Assembly (NCBI GenBank): GCA_024233085.1
Contig: JACKQC010000020.1
Span: 1-64,000, forward strand
DNA: 64,000 nucleotides
Direction: 5' to 3'
DNA from: Akkermansiaceae bacterium
GTDB lineage: Bacteria; Verrucomicrobiota; Verrucomicrobiia; Verrucomicrobiales; DEV007
Under the pieces are notes generated by a model, which worked only from the letters and a program-made list of their open reading frames with translations, searched no databases and was not told the DNA's origin. Shown here one piece after another: positions 48,912-58,045 of the stretch; position 1 is the stretch's first letter, and each line of letters begins with the position of its first letter. A program made the position numbers and the translations under genes.

Positions 48912-50459
48912 ATGTCCGGAACAAAGAAACCTGTCGTTCTCATCATTCGCGACGGCTGGGGCGACAACCCCGGCGGCGACGCCGCCGCCCGCCAGAACGG
49001 CGACGCCCCCCGCCTGGCGAACACGCCATTTCACGACCGCCTCTACGCCGAGTATCCCGTCAGCCACATCAGCGGCAGCGGCGCCGATGTCGGCCTGCCC
49101 GACGGCCAGATGGGCAATTCCGAAGTCGGCCACCTCAACCTCGGCGCCGGCCGCATCGTTTACCAGGACCTCACCCGCATCAACAAAGCCGTCGAGTCCG
49201 ACGCTCTCGCCAAGAGCGAGATTCTCCAGGAAGCCTTCGAAAAAGCCGCCGGCGCCCGGCTTCACCTCATCGGTCTGGTCTCCGACGGCGGCGTGCACAG
49301 CCACCAGGATCACCTCGTCGCCCTCGCCCGCACCGCCCGCGACGCCGGCGTGACCGACATCATGGTCCACGCCATCACCGACGGCCGCGACACCTCCCCG
49401 ACCGGCGGCGAGAAATACCTCGGCTACTGCGAGGACAAGCTCGCCGAAGCCGGCGCCCGCATCGTCACCGTCATCGGCCGCTATTACGCCATGGACCGCG
49501 ACAAGCGCTGGGAACGCACCAAGCTCGCCTGGGACGCCATCGTCCACGGCAAGGGCGAAAAATCCGAGGTCCTCGCCTCCGAGGCCGTCCACGCCTGTTA
49601 CCAGGCCCAGAAAACCGACGAGTTCCTCCTGCCCATCATCTTCGACTCCCACGAGGAGGACCGCGTCCGCGACGGCGACGTCGTCCTGTTTTTCAACTTC
49701 CGCGCCGACCGCGCCCGCCAGCTCAGCCAGGCCTTCCTTTACCGCGACTTCAACGGCTTCGCCCGCGGCAGCACCCCGAAGGTCCACTACGTCACCCTCA
49801 CGGAGTACGACGAAAACTACGACTGCCCCGTCGTCTTCCCCACCGAGACCCTCGACGACGTGCTCGGCAAGGTCGTCGCCGACGCCGGCAAGAAACAGCT
49901 CCGCATCGCCGAGACCGAGAAATACCCGCACGTCAGCTTTTTCTTCAACGGCGGCGTCGAGGAACCCTTCGAAGGCGAGGACCGCGAGCTGCTCCAGTCC
50001 CCCAAGGACGTCGCCACCTACGACCTGAAGCCCGAAATGAGCGCCGAGGCCGTCACGCAAACCCTGCTCGCCCGGCTGCCCGACTACGACCTGGTGATCC
50101 TGAACTTCGCCAATCCCGACATGGTCGGCCATACCGGCGTGCTGGAGGCCGCCATCCAGGCCGTCGAAGTCATCGACGACTGCGTGCGCCGCGTTGTCGA
50201 AAAGACGCTCGAACTCGGCGGCGCCCTGCTCATCACCGCCGACCACGGCAACTGCGAGCAGATGATCAATCCCGACGGTTCCCCGCACACCGCCCACACC
50301 ACGAACCTGGTCCATCTCGTCTACGTCGCCGCCGACGCCGCCGACTATCGGTTGGAGGACGGCATTCTCGCCGACATCGCCCCGACCCTGCTCGAGCTGA
50401 TGGGCGTCGAAAAGCCGGCCGCCATGACCGGCTCCAGCCGCCTGAAGGCGAAAAAGTAA
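48912..50459 (+). CDS. gpmI: 2,3-bisphosphoglycerate-independent phosphoglycerate mutase
   Basis: A 515-residue glycolytic enzyme that interconverts 3- and 2-phosphoglycerate using two Mn2+ ions. The metal and nucleophile residues are in LIIRDGWGDNP (Asp14) and LPDGQMGNSEVGH (Ser70), then HAITDGRDTSP, NFRADRARQLS, YDCPVVFP and TADHGNCEQM near the C terminus. The length is typical. The ATG at 48912 is chosen over an upstream frame that is Pro/Arg-rich. It follows the ABC ATPase by 61 bp but is functionally unrelated. Translation of the leader is SD-poor (GCCGCAACATG). Confidence 0.96.
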   Translation: MSGTKKPVVLIIRDGWGDNPGGDAAARQNGDAPRLANTPFHDRLYAEYPVSHISGSGADVGLPDGQMGNSEVGHLNLGAGRIVYQDLTRINKAVESDALAKSEILQEAFEKAAGARLHLIGLVSDGGVHSHQDHLVALARTARDAGVTDIMVHAITDGRDTSPTGGEKYLGYCEDKLAEAGARIVTVIGRYYAMDRDKRWERTKLAWDAIVHGKGEKSEVLASEAVHACYQAQKTDEFLLPIIFDSHEEDRVRDGDVVLFFNFRADRARQLSQAFLYRDFNGFARGSTPKVHYVTLTEYDENYDCPVVFPTETLDDVLGKVVADAGKKQLRIAETEKYPHVSFFFNGGVEEPFEGEDRELLQSPKDVATYDLKPEMSAEAVTQTLLARLPDYDLVILNFANPDMVGHTGVLEAAIQAVEVIDDCVRRVVEKTLELGGALLITADHGNCEQMINPDGSPHTAHTTNLVHLVYVAADAADYRLEDGILADIAPTLLELMGVEKPAAMTGSSRLKAKK

Positions 50460-50863
50460 TCCTTCCCGTTCGCGGCCACCTTCCCAGGTCGAGGGAAAAC
50501 TTGCGTCCGTTTGCGGTTCAAAAAGACCGCCGCCCTTTCAAGGAGCGGCGGTATGATACCGCCGGCGGAGCCCCGGCCTCCGCGGACAGGCGCGGGCGGT
50601 ATCATACCGCCCCTCCCTGAAAGCCTCACCGTCGCGGTTCAAAACGGGGGATAACCAAGCCGGAGTGCGCCATGCGAGGCGCCATTTGGGTTTGGAGACC
50701 ACCAAAGGCGAGGCCGGGCACCGCCGCCGGAGGGGGATGGCGACAAAATTTGACCCGAAGAAAAAAGAGGGAACTCTCGAAAAAAAGAACGACGATGCGC
50801 CTGCAGACACCTCGGCAAGCTGGAATCCGGCAAATGCCGCATTCTGACAAACTCCGCGCTCCG
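50460..50863. other. Intergenic region with palindromic repeat pair
   Basis: About 400 bp downstream of gpmI. It holds GTCCGTTTGCGGTTCAAAAA (a diverged copy of the element at 35455), the palindromic pair at 50547-50611, and A/G-rich sequence up to the next gene (GAAGAAAAAAGAGGGAAC). No convincing gene is seen; short open frames on both strands have no recognisable sequence. Confidence 0.65.
50547..50611. repeat. Palindromic repeat pair (GGCGGTATGATACCGCC)
   Basis: The palindrome GGCGGTATGATACCGCC (50547-50563) and its exact reverse complement GGCGGTATCATACCGCC (50595-50611) are separated by 31 bp that also contain a smaller inverted pair (GCGGAG / CTCCGC). Outer bases GGAG and CTCC extend the symmetry. 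It could fold as a cruciform or an RNA terminator-like structure after gpmI. Confidence 0.8.
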
Positions 50864-52084
50864 ATGAAGACGATTCCGTTTCCACGATTTTTCGGCCCGA
50901 TCGCCTGGCTGGCGGCGATTTTTTCATCCGGCGCGACTCTGGCGCAGGAGAAGAAGGTCGATATCACCGAAAACCAACTCGCGCAGTGGCTGGAGCGTTT
51001 TCCGGACGCGGACACCGACGGCGACGGAAAACTTTCGCTGGCGGAGGCGGACGCCTACCGGAAGAAGCTCGGGATCGGCGAGCCGGGGAAGCGGGGCGGG
51101 GCACCGAAGACTTTCGCGGTCGATCCGGGCTGGGAGGGGCCGGAATTTCCCGAAAAGGCCGTCTTTCGCCTGTCGCCGGAAGGGATCAAGGCGGCAAACG
51201 GGGGCGAGGCGCGGGCCTTTCCGAAGCCGGCGGACGGGGTGCTGCGCGTGGTGGGGACGGGCCACAGCTTCATGGCGCCGGGCTACAAGACGCTGCCGGC
51301 GATCTGCCGGTCGGCGGGCTTCGAGCAGCCGCTCCACACGCACACCGGCGGCGGGGTGACGGGCAGCGCGCGCTACAAATGGGAGGAGGAAAACGGAATC
51401 TTCCAGTTCGATGGCCGGCCGAAGCCGGTCCTGCTCTCGGCCATCGCCAACGCGGATTGGGAGGCCATGATCTGGGGACCGTATTACCAGGACAGACCGG
51501 CCTATTACGAGTGCTGGATCGACTTTTGTCTGAAGTATCACCCCGGCATGAAATTCTATCTCTCGGACGCGTGGCCGCAGGTCGAGCAACTCGGCGAGAT
51601 CCCCCGGAACGAGGAGGTCCTGACGGCGGAAACCGTGGCCCGGCTGGGCCGGGAAAAGAACGCGCAGTATGGCACGCTGATCGAGACGCTGAATGCGAAG
51701 TATCCGGGCAAGGTCTTCGTGCTGCCCACCAGCGACGCGCTGGTGCTGGCGGTGGAGCGGTTCCACCGGGGCGAACTCGAGGGGGTGGAGGGGATCAACC
51801 GCGCGATCGGCAAAAAGGAACGCTCGATCTGGCGGGATCAGCTCGGGCATCTCGGCCCGGGCTTCGAGTGGCTGGAGGGATATGTGTTTTACGCGACGCT
51901 CTACGCGAAATCGCCGGAACTGATCGCGGAGGACATCGCGCCGTCGGTGAAGCAGGCGGGTGGTTTCCCGGGGCGCGCGCTGGACAAGGTCTTTCGCCAG
52001 ATTGCGTGGCAGGCGGTGATTCATCATCCGCTGAGCGGGGTGCGGGACGCGGATGGGGATGGCGTGGGCGACGCTTTGCCGTGA
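50864..52084 (+). CDS. Exported EF-hand protein, SGNH-hydrolase-like
   Basis: A 406-residue exported protein. It has a signal peptide (FGPIAWLAAIFSSGATLAQ), an EF-hand calcium loop DADTDGDGKLSLAEADAY, and a main domain beginning VLRVVGTGHSFMAPGYKTLPAICRSAGF, which resembles block I of SGNH hydrolases although the nucleophile context is GHS rather than GDS. The C terminus VRDADGDGVGDALP is a second calcium-binding (thrombospondin type 3-like) motif. Members of this type are frequent in Verrucomicrobiota and Planctomycetota and may deacylate polysaccharides. The ATG at 50864 gives the signal peptide. Confidence 0.72.
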   Translation: MKTIPFPRFFGPIAWLAAIFSSGATLAQEKKVDITENQLAQWLERFPDADTDGDGKLSLAEADAYRKKLGIGEPGKRGGAPKTFAVDPGWEGPEFPEKAVFRLSPEGIKAANGGEARAFPKPADGVLRVVGTGHSFMAPGYKTLPAICRSAGFEQPLHTHTGGGVTGSARYKWEEENGIFQFDGRPKPVLLSAIANADWEAMIWGPYYQDRPAYYECWIDFCLKYHPGMKFYLSDAWPQVEQLGEIPRNEEVLTAETVARLGREKNAQYGTLIETLNAKYPGKVFVLPTSDALVLAVERFHRGELEGVEGINRAIGKKERSIWRDQLGHLGPGFEWLEGYVFYATLYAKSPELIAEDIAPSVKQAGGFPGRALDKVFRQIAWQAVIHHPLSGVRDADGDGVGDALP

Positions 52085-52131
52085 AGGTCGGCGGGGTGGG
52101 GGAGGCGGACGAATTTTCGGGTATTCGGGGA

Positions 52132-52159
52132 TTGACTTCCGGGCGGGCGTAAACAATTT
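52132..52159 (+). promoter_or_regulatory. Putative promoter of tRNA-Met
   Basis: TTGACT (52132-52137) as a -35 box, a 16-bp spacer, and CAATTT (52154-52159) as a weak -10, ending 16 bp before the mature tRNA 5' end. The -35 is a near-consensus match; the -10 is poor. Confidence 0.45.
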
Positions 52160-52175
52160 GAGGGGTCGAAACAGT

Positions 52176-52250
<75 letters not shown>

Positions 52251-52255
52251 GAAAA

Positions 52256-52276
52256 GACCGCAAGAATTCGCGGTTT
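52256..52276 (+). terminator. Possible weak terminator after tRNA-Met
   Basis: An imperfect hairpin, GACCGC/GCGGTT-type stem of about 6-7 bp (with a G-T pair) around AAGAATTC, starting 6 bp after the CCA end and followed by CATAATTTTC. The T tract is short, so readthrough into the str leader is possible. Confidence 0.4.
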
Positions 52277-52362
52277 CATAATTTTCAGAATCTCTTCGAA
52301 AACGTTTTGGGGTGGAGCGCGTGGGAGCGGAGAATTTCTTGAAAATTTCTTCTGAAATCCGG

Positions 52363-52390
52363 TTGCGGGGATGGGGGCACTGACTATATT
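52363..52390 (+). promoter_or_regulatory. Putative str operon promoter
   Basis: -35 TTGCGG at 52363-52368, 16-bp spacer, -10 TATATT at 52385-52390, upstream of rpsL by about 265 bp. It is the best sigma-70-like match in the leader region. Confidence 0.5.
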
Positions 52391-52655
52391 CCCGCCCCTC
52401 GCCGCTGGGGGAGTCGAGTGATCGGTCTTTCTGGCGTCGGCTTTGACCCTCTCTCACGAGCCCCGTGAGGAACGCGGAGCGCGAGCAAACCCCAAAACCC
52501 GGGGATGGCGCGTGTCCGAATTCGGGTCGGAAAAACCAAAGTGTGAGAGAATTTTATCGTTTTGTGAAGAATTTGTCCCCGGGCGTGACGGCCTCTTGAC
52601 CGAAGCGGTCACTTCCGGGAAAACCCTGAAACTTTCAGCCAGACGGAGAAGCGTT

Positions 52656-53039
52656 ATGCCAACCATCAACCAGCTCGTTCGCAAAGGCCGGCAGGACAAG
52701 CCGTTCAAGTCGAAGTCCCCGGCTTTGGATTCCTGTCCGCAGCGCCGCGGGGTGTGCCTGCAGGTGTACACCCGCACGCCGAAGAAGCCGAACTCCGCCC
52801 TCCGAAAGGTCGCCAAAGTCCGCCTGACCAACGGCGAGGAAGTCATCGCCTACATCGGTGGTGAGGGCCACAATTTGCAGGAACACTCCATCGTGCTGGT
52901 GCGCGGCGGACGTGTGAAAGACCTTCCGGGGGTGCGCTACCACGTGGTGCGCGGCGCCCTCGACACGCTGGGCGTCGACAAGCGGCGCCAGGGCCGTTCC
53001 AAATACGGCGCGAAACGACCTAAGCAGAAGGCCGGCTGA
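52656..53039 (+). CDS. rpsL: Ribosomal protein S12
   Basis: 127 residues, with the full S12 sequence: PTINQLVRKGR at the start, SPQRRGVCLQVYTRTPKKPNSALRKVAKV-type core (here CPQRRGVCLQVYT), YIGGEGHNLQEHSIVLVRGGRVKDLPGVRYHVVRG and the ending RSKYGAKRPK. Lys42 and Lys87 regions (TPKKPNS, GRVKDLPG) are wild type for streptomycin sensitivity. It is the first gene of the str operon and has a good Shine-Dalgarno sequence (ACGGAGAAGCGTT then ATG). The longer open frame upstream is not conserved. Confidence 0.98.
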   Translation: MPTINQLVRKGRQDKPFKSKSPALDSCPQRRGVCLQVYTRTPKKPNSALRKVAKVRLTNGEEVIAYIGGEGHNLQEHSIVLVRGGRVKDLPGVRYHVVRGALDTLGVDKRRQGRSKYGAKRPKQKAG

Positions 53040-53148
53040 CGGCTCGGTCCGGCGGGTGGGCGAATCTGAAAGACGGCCCCCGCTCCCGAGTTCCGAAACC
53101 GGTCTTCCGCGGCGATACGAATGATTTAGCCAGACTGAATACAATCCT

Positions 53149-53622
53149 ATGTCCCGTAGAAAAAGAGTCTTTGAAAAGCCGGAGATCACCGATCCCCGTT
53201 ACGACAGCCTGTTGGTGGCGCGTCTCGTCGCCAAGGTCATGGGCCGGGGCAAGAAGTCCCTCGCCGAGCGCATTGTCTATGCCGCCATCGACCGCGCCAA
53301 CGAAGGGTCCGAATCGGTCGATCCGCTGGAGATCCTGAACCGCGCGGTGGAGAACGCCAAGCCGCGCGTCGAGGTGAAGAGCCGCCGCGTGGGTGGCGCG
53401 ACCTATCAGGTGCCGCTGGAGGTGGCGCCCGATCGCCAGGAATCGCTGGCGATGCGCTGGCTGGTCAACGCGGCCCGCAACCGCAAGGGCACGCCGATGC
53501 ACGTGGCGCTGGCCAACGAGATTCGCGACGCGAGTTCCAACCAGGGAAGCGTGGTCCGGAAGCGCGACGAAACGCACAAGATGGCCCAGGCCAACCGCGC
53601 TTTCGCCCACTTCCGCTGGTAA
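53149..53622 (+). CDS. rpsG: Ribosomal protein S7
   Basis: 157 residues matching S7 throughout: SRRKRVFEKPEITDPRYDS, RLVAKVMGRGKKSLAERIVYAA, LEILNRAVENAKPRVEVKSRRVGGATYQVPLEV and the C-terminal RKRDETHKMAQANRAFAHFRW. It nucleates assembly of the 30S head. The leader (GACTGAATACAATCCTATG) has no Shine-Dalgarno sequence. It lies 109 bp after rpsL. Confidence 0.98.
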   Translation: MSRRKRVFEKPEITDPRYDSLLVARLVAKVMGRGKKSLAERIVYAAIDRANEGSESVDPLEILNRAVENAKPRVEVKSRRVGGATYQVPLEVAPDRQESLAMRWLVNAARNRKGTPMHVALANEIRDASSNQGSVVRKRDETHKMAQANRAFAHFRW

Positions 53623-53749
53623 CTCCGACCGATTTGACGCGGCTCGCGGGCCGCCGACGGATGGAAGCCCGGCTTCCTCCTCTCCGGCGAGTCCCTCCGA
53701 GTCCGGTAACCTTGATTTCAACGCCTTTACCTTTCTTTCACTCAATCCC

Positions 53750-55900
53750 ATGAGCGCCAACCCCAATTCACCGAAACGAGACATGCCGCTGGAGCGCACC
53801 CGCAACATCGGGATCGCGGCGCATATCGACGCCGGCAAGACCACGCTGACCGAGCGCGTGCTGTTCTACACGGGGATGATCCACAAGATCGGGGAGGTGC
53901 ATGACGGCGCCGCCACGACGGACTGGATGGAGCAGGAGCGCGAGCGCGGCATCACGATCACCTCCGCCGCGGTGAGCTGTAAATGGAAGCAGCTCGAGCA
54001 GCCCGGCATTTACAAGATTTTCTCCGGCCAGGAGCAGCGGGTGAACATCATCGACACTCCCGGGCACGTGGATTTCACCGCCGAGGTGGAGCGTTCCCTG
54101 CGCGTGCTCGACGGCGCCATCGTTGTTTTCTGCGGGGTGGCCGGGGTGCAGCCCCAGTCCGAGACCGTGTGGCGGCAGGCGGTGAAATACAACGTCCCGC
54201 GCATCGTTTTCGTCAACAAGATGGACCGCGTCGGCGCGGACTTCGCGAATGTCGTCAAGGAAGTCCGCGAAAAGCTCGGGGCCAACGCCCACCCGGTCCT
54301 GATCCCGATCGGCGCCGAGGACCAACTGAAGGGGCAGATCGACGTGATCAACAAGAAGGCGGTCATTTACACCGATGACGACGTCTTCGGGTCCACCTAC
54401 AAGATCGAGGAACTGAGCGACGAGCAGCGCAAGCTGGCCGACGAAGCCTACGAATCGCTGGTCGAGGCCCTCGTCGACGCCGACGAGGAGATCGGCATGA
54501 TGTATCTCGAGGAGGCGGAGATCACCCTCGCCGACGTCAAGAAAGCCCTGCGTCGCGCGACGATCGCCAACAAGGTGGTGCCGGTCGCTGGCGGTTCGGC
54601 TTTCAAGAACAAGGGTGTGCAGTTCCTCATCGACGCCGTGGTCGATTACCTGCCCAGCCCGCTGGAGATTCCGCCGGCCAAGGGCCAGGACCCGGACGAC
54701 GAGTCGATCGTCCTCGAGGCTCCCGCCGACGACAACGCGAAATTCTGCGCGCTGGCCTTCAAGCTTTGGTCCGACAAGTTCGTCGGCAAGCTGGTCTTCA
54801 TCCGCGTCTATTCCGGCACGATCACGAAGGGCGACCAGGTCATCAATCCGCGCACCCGCAAGAAGGAGCGCATCGGCCGCCTCATTCAGATCCAGTCCGA
54901 CGAGCACAAGGACATCGAGACTTGTTACTCGGGCGATATCGCCGCCATCGTCGGCATCAAGAACGTCAAGACGGGCGACACCCTGCACGCCGACGACTAC
55001 GACATCATGCTCGAGCCGCCGGCCTTCCCCGAGCCGGTCATCTCGATGGCCGTCGAGCCGAAGACGAAGGCCGACCAGGAAAAGATGGCCAACGCCCTGC
55101 AGCGTCTCGCGGAGGAAGATCCGACCTTCGTGGTCAGCACCGACGAGGAAACCGGCCAGACCATCATCGCCGGGATGGGCGAGCTGCACTTGGAGATCAT
55201 CCAGGACCGCATGAAGCGGGAATACAATGTCGAGACCAACTCCGGCAAACCGCAGATCGCCTACCGCGAAACGATCACCGTCGAGACCGACGCCGAGCAC
55301 AAGCTGGTGAAGCAGACGGGCGGCCGCGGCCAGTACGGCCACGTCATTCTGAAGATCTATCCGAACGAGCGCGGCAAGGGCCTGACCACCGACAACAAGA
55401 TCGTGGGCGGCACGATTCCGAAGGAGTATCACAACGCCTGTTTCGCCGGGATCAAGGAGGCGATGAACAACGGCGTCATCGCCGGCTACCCGGTGGTGGA
55501 CGTGCATGTCGAACTGCTCGACGGCTCCTTCCACGAAGTCGACTCCAACGAGCAGGCCTTCAAGATGGCGGCCATCCTCGCGATGAAGGACGGCTTCCGC
55601 AAGGCCAAGGCCATCCTGCTGGAGCCCATCATGGCGGTCGAAGTGGCCACGCCCGAGGATTACCAGGGCGACATCATCGGCGACCTGAACCGCCGCCGCG
55701 GTCGCATCGGCCAGATCGACTCGAAGCAAGGACTCAGCATCGTGAAGTCCGAGGTTCCGCTGGCGGAGATGTTCGGCTATTCGACCGACATGCGCAGTCT
55801 TTCGAGCGGTCGCGCCAGTTATTCGATGGAGCCCTCGCACTTCGAGCAGGTTCCGAACAACATCGTCTCGCAGATCATCGAGGAGCGCGGCGGCAAGTAA
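53750..55900 (+). CDS. fusA: Translation elongation factor G
   Basis: A 716-residue GTPase that drives ribosomal translocation. G1 is AAHIDAGKTTLTE (from residue 23), G2 RGITITSAA, G3 IDTPGHVDF, G4 VNKMDRVGADF; domain IV ends with SMEPSHFEQVP. A short insertion after G2 (KQLEQPGIYKIFSGQEQR), also seen in some relatives, lengthens the first domain. The leader is pyrimidine-rich (TTACCTTTCTTTCACTCAATCCC) without a Shine-Dalgarno sequence. The expected next gene, tuf, is missing; rpsJ follows 28 bp later. Confidence 0.98.
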   Translation: MSANPNSPKRDMPLERTRNIGIAAHIDAGKTTLTERVLFYTGMIHKIGEVHDGAATTDWMEQERERGITITSAAVSCKWKQLEQPGIYKIFSGQEQRVNIIDTPGHVDFTAEVERSLRVLDGAIVVFCGVAGVQPQSETVWRQAVKYNVPRIVFVNKMDRVGADFANVVKEVREKLGANAHPVLIPIGAEDQLKGQIDVINKKAVIYTDDDVFGSTYKIEELSDEQRKLADEAYESLVEALVDADEEIGMMYLEEAEITLADVKKALRRATIANKVVPVAGGSAFKNKGVQFLIDAVVDYLPSPLEIPPAKGQDPDDESIVLEAPADDNAKFCALAFKLWSDKFVGKLVFIRVYSGTITKGDQVINPRTRKKERIGRLIQIQSDEHKDIETCYSGDIAAIVGIKNVKTGDTLHADDYDIMLEPPAFPEPVISMAVEPKTKADQEKMANALQRLAEEDPTFVVSTDEETGQTIIAGMGELHLEIIQDRMKREYNVETNSGKPQIAYRETITVETDAEHKLVKQTGGRGQYGHVILKIYPNERGKGLTTDNKIVGGTIPKEYHNACFAGIKEAMNNGVIAGYPVVDVHVELLDGSFHEVDSNEQAFKMAAILAMKDGFRKAKAILLEPIMAVEVATPEDYQGDIIGDLNRRRGRIGQIDSKQGLSIVKSEVPLAEMFGYSTDMRSLSSGRASYSMEPSHFEQVPNNIVSQIIEERGGK

Positions 55901-55928
55901 GCAAGAAATTCAGAAAGGATCACCCGAC

Positions 55929-56237
<309 letters not shown>

Positions 56238-56302
56238 ATTCGCGCCGGCCCGCGGGTGGACGGAGGTCCCCCGGCCCAGAACCCCATTAACTTTCCCTTC
56301 CC

Positions 56303-57007
56303 ATGAGCATCGGATTGATCGGCAAGAAACTCGGCATGACCCGCATCTTCACCGAAGACGGCGAGGCCATCGCGGTCACCGTCATCGACGTGAGCGACAA
56401 CGTTTTCGTGCAGAAAAAGACCCAGGAAAAGGACGGCTACACCGCGGTGCAGGTCGCCTTTGACGACCAGAAGGAATCCCGCCTCAACCAGCCCGACGCC
56501 GGCCATTTCAAGGCCCACGGGACGAAGGCCAAGCGTTTCGTGCGCGAGTTCCGCCTGGAGAGCGACGAGCAGTTGCCCGAGATCGACCATCCCGGCCTCG
56601 ACCTCTTCGAGGAGGGGCAGTGGGTGGACATCATCGGCACCTCGAAGGGCAAAGGCTTCCAGGGCGTGATGCGCCGCTACAATTTCCAGGGCCAGCGCAT
56701 GACCCACGGCTCGATGATGCATCGCCGCCCCGGCGCCATCGCCGCCGGTTCGACCCCCGGCCGCGTGTGGAAAAACCAGAAAATGCCCGGCCAGCACGGC
56801 AACTTTCACAAGACGATCCAGAACCTGAAAATCGTCCGCAAGCGTCCCGAGGACAACGTGCTGCTCATCAGTGGCGCGGTGCCCGGCGCCAAGGGCGGTT
56901 ACGTCATCATTCGTCCGGCCAAGAAGAAAGAGGGTCCCGTGCAGGATCTGAGCCAGAAAGCCGCTCCGGCCCCCGCCGCCGAGACCCCCGAAGCCGCCGC
57001 CGAGTGA
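56303..57007 (+). CDS. rplC: Ribosomal protein L3
   Basis: 234 residues: GLIGKKLGMTRIFTEDG at the start, GTSKGKGFQGVMRRYNFQGQRMTHGSMMHRRPGAIA and MPGQHGN in the core. The C terminus carries an extra Lys- then Ala/Pro/Glu-rich tail (SQKAAPAPAAETPEAAAE), making the protein about 25 residues longer than E. coli L3. The leader has no Shine-Dalgarno sequence but TTAAC at 56287-56291, 11 bases before the ATG, followed by a CT-rich run. Confidence 0.98.
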   Translation: MSIGLIGKKLGMTRIFTEDGEAIAVTVIDVSDNVFVQKKTQEKDGYTAVQVAFDDQKESRLNQPDAGHFKAHGTKAKRFVREFRLESDEQLPEIDHPGLDLFEEGQWVDIIGTSKGKGFQGVMRRYNFQGQRMTHGSMMHRRPGAIAAGSTPGRVWKNQKMPGQHGNFHKTIQNLKIVRKRPEDNVLLISGAVPGAKGGYVIIRPAKKKEGPVQDLSQKAAPAPAAETPEAAAE

Positions 57008-57069
57008 TCCCGGCTCGTCCTCATCCCGTTTTTCACCCTTAGACAACCTTTTTCCTCCCAATCATCATC

Positions 57070-57684
57070 ATGGCTGCCAAAGCATTCACCCTGGACGCGG
57101 CGAAGAGCGCGAAAATCGCGGTCATCGAGGACGGGCGCGGCAATCAGGCCGTGCACGACGTGATCACCGCGATGCGGGCCAATCGCCGCTCCGGCACCGC
57201 GAACACCAAGACCCGCGGAGAAGTTTCCGCCTCCGGCCGCAAGCCCTGGCGCCAGAAAGGCACCGGTCGCGCCCGTTCCGGCGGCAACGCCTCCCCCATC
57301 CACTACGGTGGCGGCGTCGTTTTCGGCCCCCGGCCCCGCGATTACTCGAAGAAGGTCAACAAATCCACCCGCCGCCTCGCTTTCGCCCGCGCCCTGACCG
57401 AGCGGATCATGGACGGCGACGTGTTGACGGCCAAGGATTTCGCCATCGGCGACGGGAAGACGAAGAGCTTCATCCAGGCCGCCGGAGCCCTCGTGGCCAC
57501 CGATCGGCTGCTCATCGTCGGAAAAGGCTTCGACGAAATGACCAAGCGCGCCGGACGCAACCACCAGCACGCCCTGCTGATGACCGCCGACGAAGTCAAC
57601 ACCGAGCACCTGCTCTATTTCGACAAGATCGTCGTGCTCGACGACGCCCTCGAAACCCTCGCCGCCCGCACCGGCGGCGAATGA
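57070..57684 (+). CDS. rplD: Ribosomal protein L4
   Basis: 204 residues: VHDVITAMRANRRSGTANTKTRGEVSASGRKPWRQKGTGRARSG (the extended loop reaching the exit tunnel), VVFGPRPRDYSKKVNKSTRRLAFARAL, and DKIVVLDDAL near the end. In E. coli L4 also represses its own operon through the S10 leader; no equivalent leader can be judged here. The 5' leader is pyrimidine-rich (CAACCTTTTTCCTCCCAATC) and lacks a Shine-Dalgarno sequence. Confidence 0.97.
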   Translation: MAAKAFTLDAAKSAKIAVIEDGRGNQAVHDVITAMRANRRSGTANTKTRGEVSASGRKPWRQKGTGRARSGGNASPIHYGGGVVFGPRPRDYSKKVNKSTRRLAFARALTERIMDGDVLTAKDFAIGDGKTKSFIQAAGALVATDRLLIVGKGFDEMTKRAGRNHQHALLMTADEVNTEHLLYFDKIVVLDDALETLAARTGGE

Positions 57685-57716
57685 CCCGCGATTTCACGCC
57701 CACCCCGAACGGAGAC

Positions 57717-58001
57717 ATGAAAGACATTTTCCAGGTTATCGAAAACATCCAGCTCAGCGAGAAGGCCACGCTGTTGACCGAGACGAACAACGAATACGTG
57801 TTCAAGGTCGATCGCCGCGCCAACAAGCTGGAAATCAAGCAGGCGGTGGAAAAGCTCTTCGGCAAGAAAGTCGAGCGCGTCCGCACCGCCAACTACGACG
57901 GCAAGAAAAAGCGCGAGCGCCGCGCCGATTTCGGCCGCACCGCGCACTGGAAAAAGGCCTTCGTGAAGCTCCAGGAAGGCGAAACCATCGACCTCGTCTG
58001 A
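57717..58001 (+). CDS. rplW: Ribosomal protein L23
   Basis: 94 residues: IQLSEKATLLTETNNEYVFKVDRRANKLEIKQAVEKLFGKKVERVRTAN, then RADFGRTAHWKKAFVKLQEGETIDLV, the usual L23 ending. L23 lies at the tunnel exit and docks trigger factor and SRP. An ATG at 57681, overlapping the rplD stop, would add 12 residues, but GGAG just before the ATG at 57717 marks the better start. Confidence 0.95.
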   Translation: MKDIFQVIENIQLSEKATLLTETNNEYVFKVDRRANKLEIKQAVEKLFGKKVERVRTANYDGKKKRERRADFGRTAHWKKAFVKLQEGETIDLV

Positions 58002-58045
58002 TTCGTCCGAGAATCCACCTTTTAACCCGCAACCTTTCGCGAGTC

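Larger units (their letters stand above)
52251..52655 (+). other. Leader region of the str operon
   Basis: About 405 bp between tRNA-Met and rpsL, with no gene. It holds a promoter-like pair (TTGCGG 52363, TATATT 52385), a hairpin CTCACG-AGCCC-CGTGAG (52453-52469) whose left arm can alternatively pair with GTGAGAGA at 52543-52550, and a hairpin TGACCG-AAG-CGGTCA (52597-52611) 44 bp before rpsL. Confidence 0.6.
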
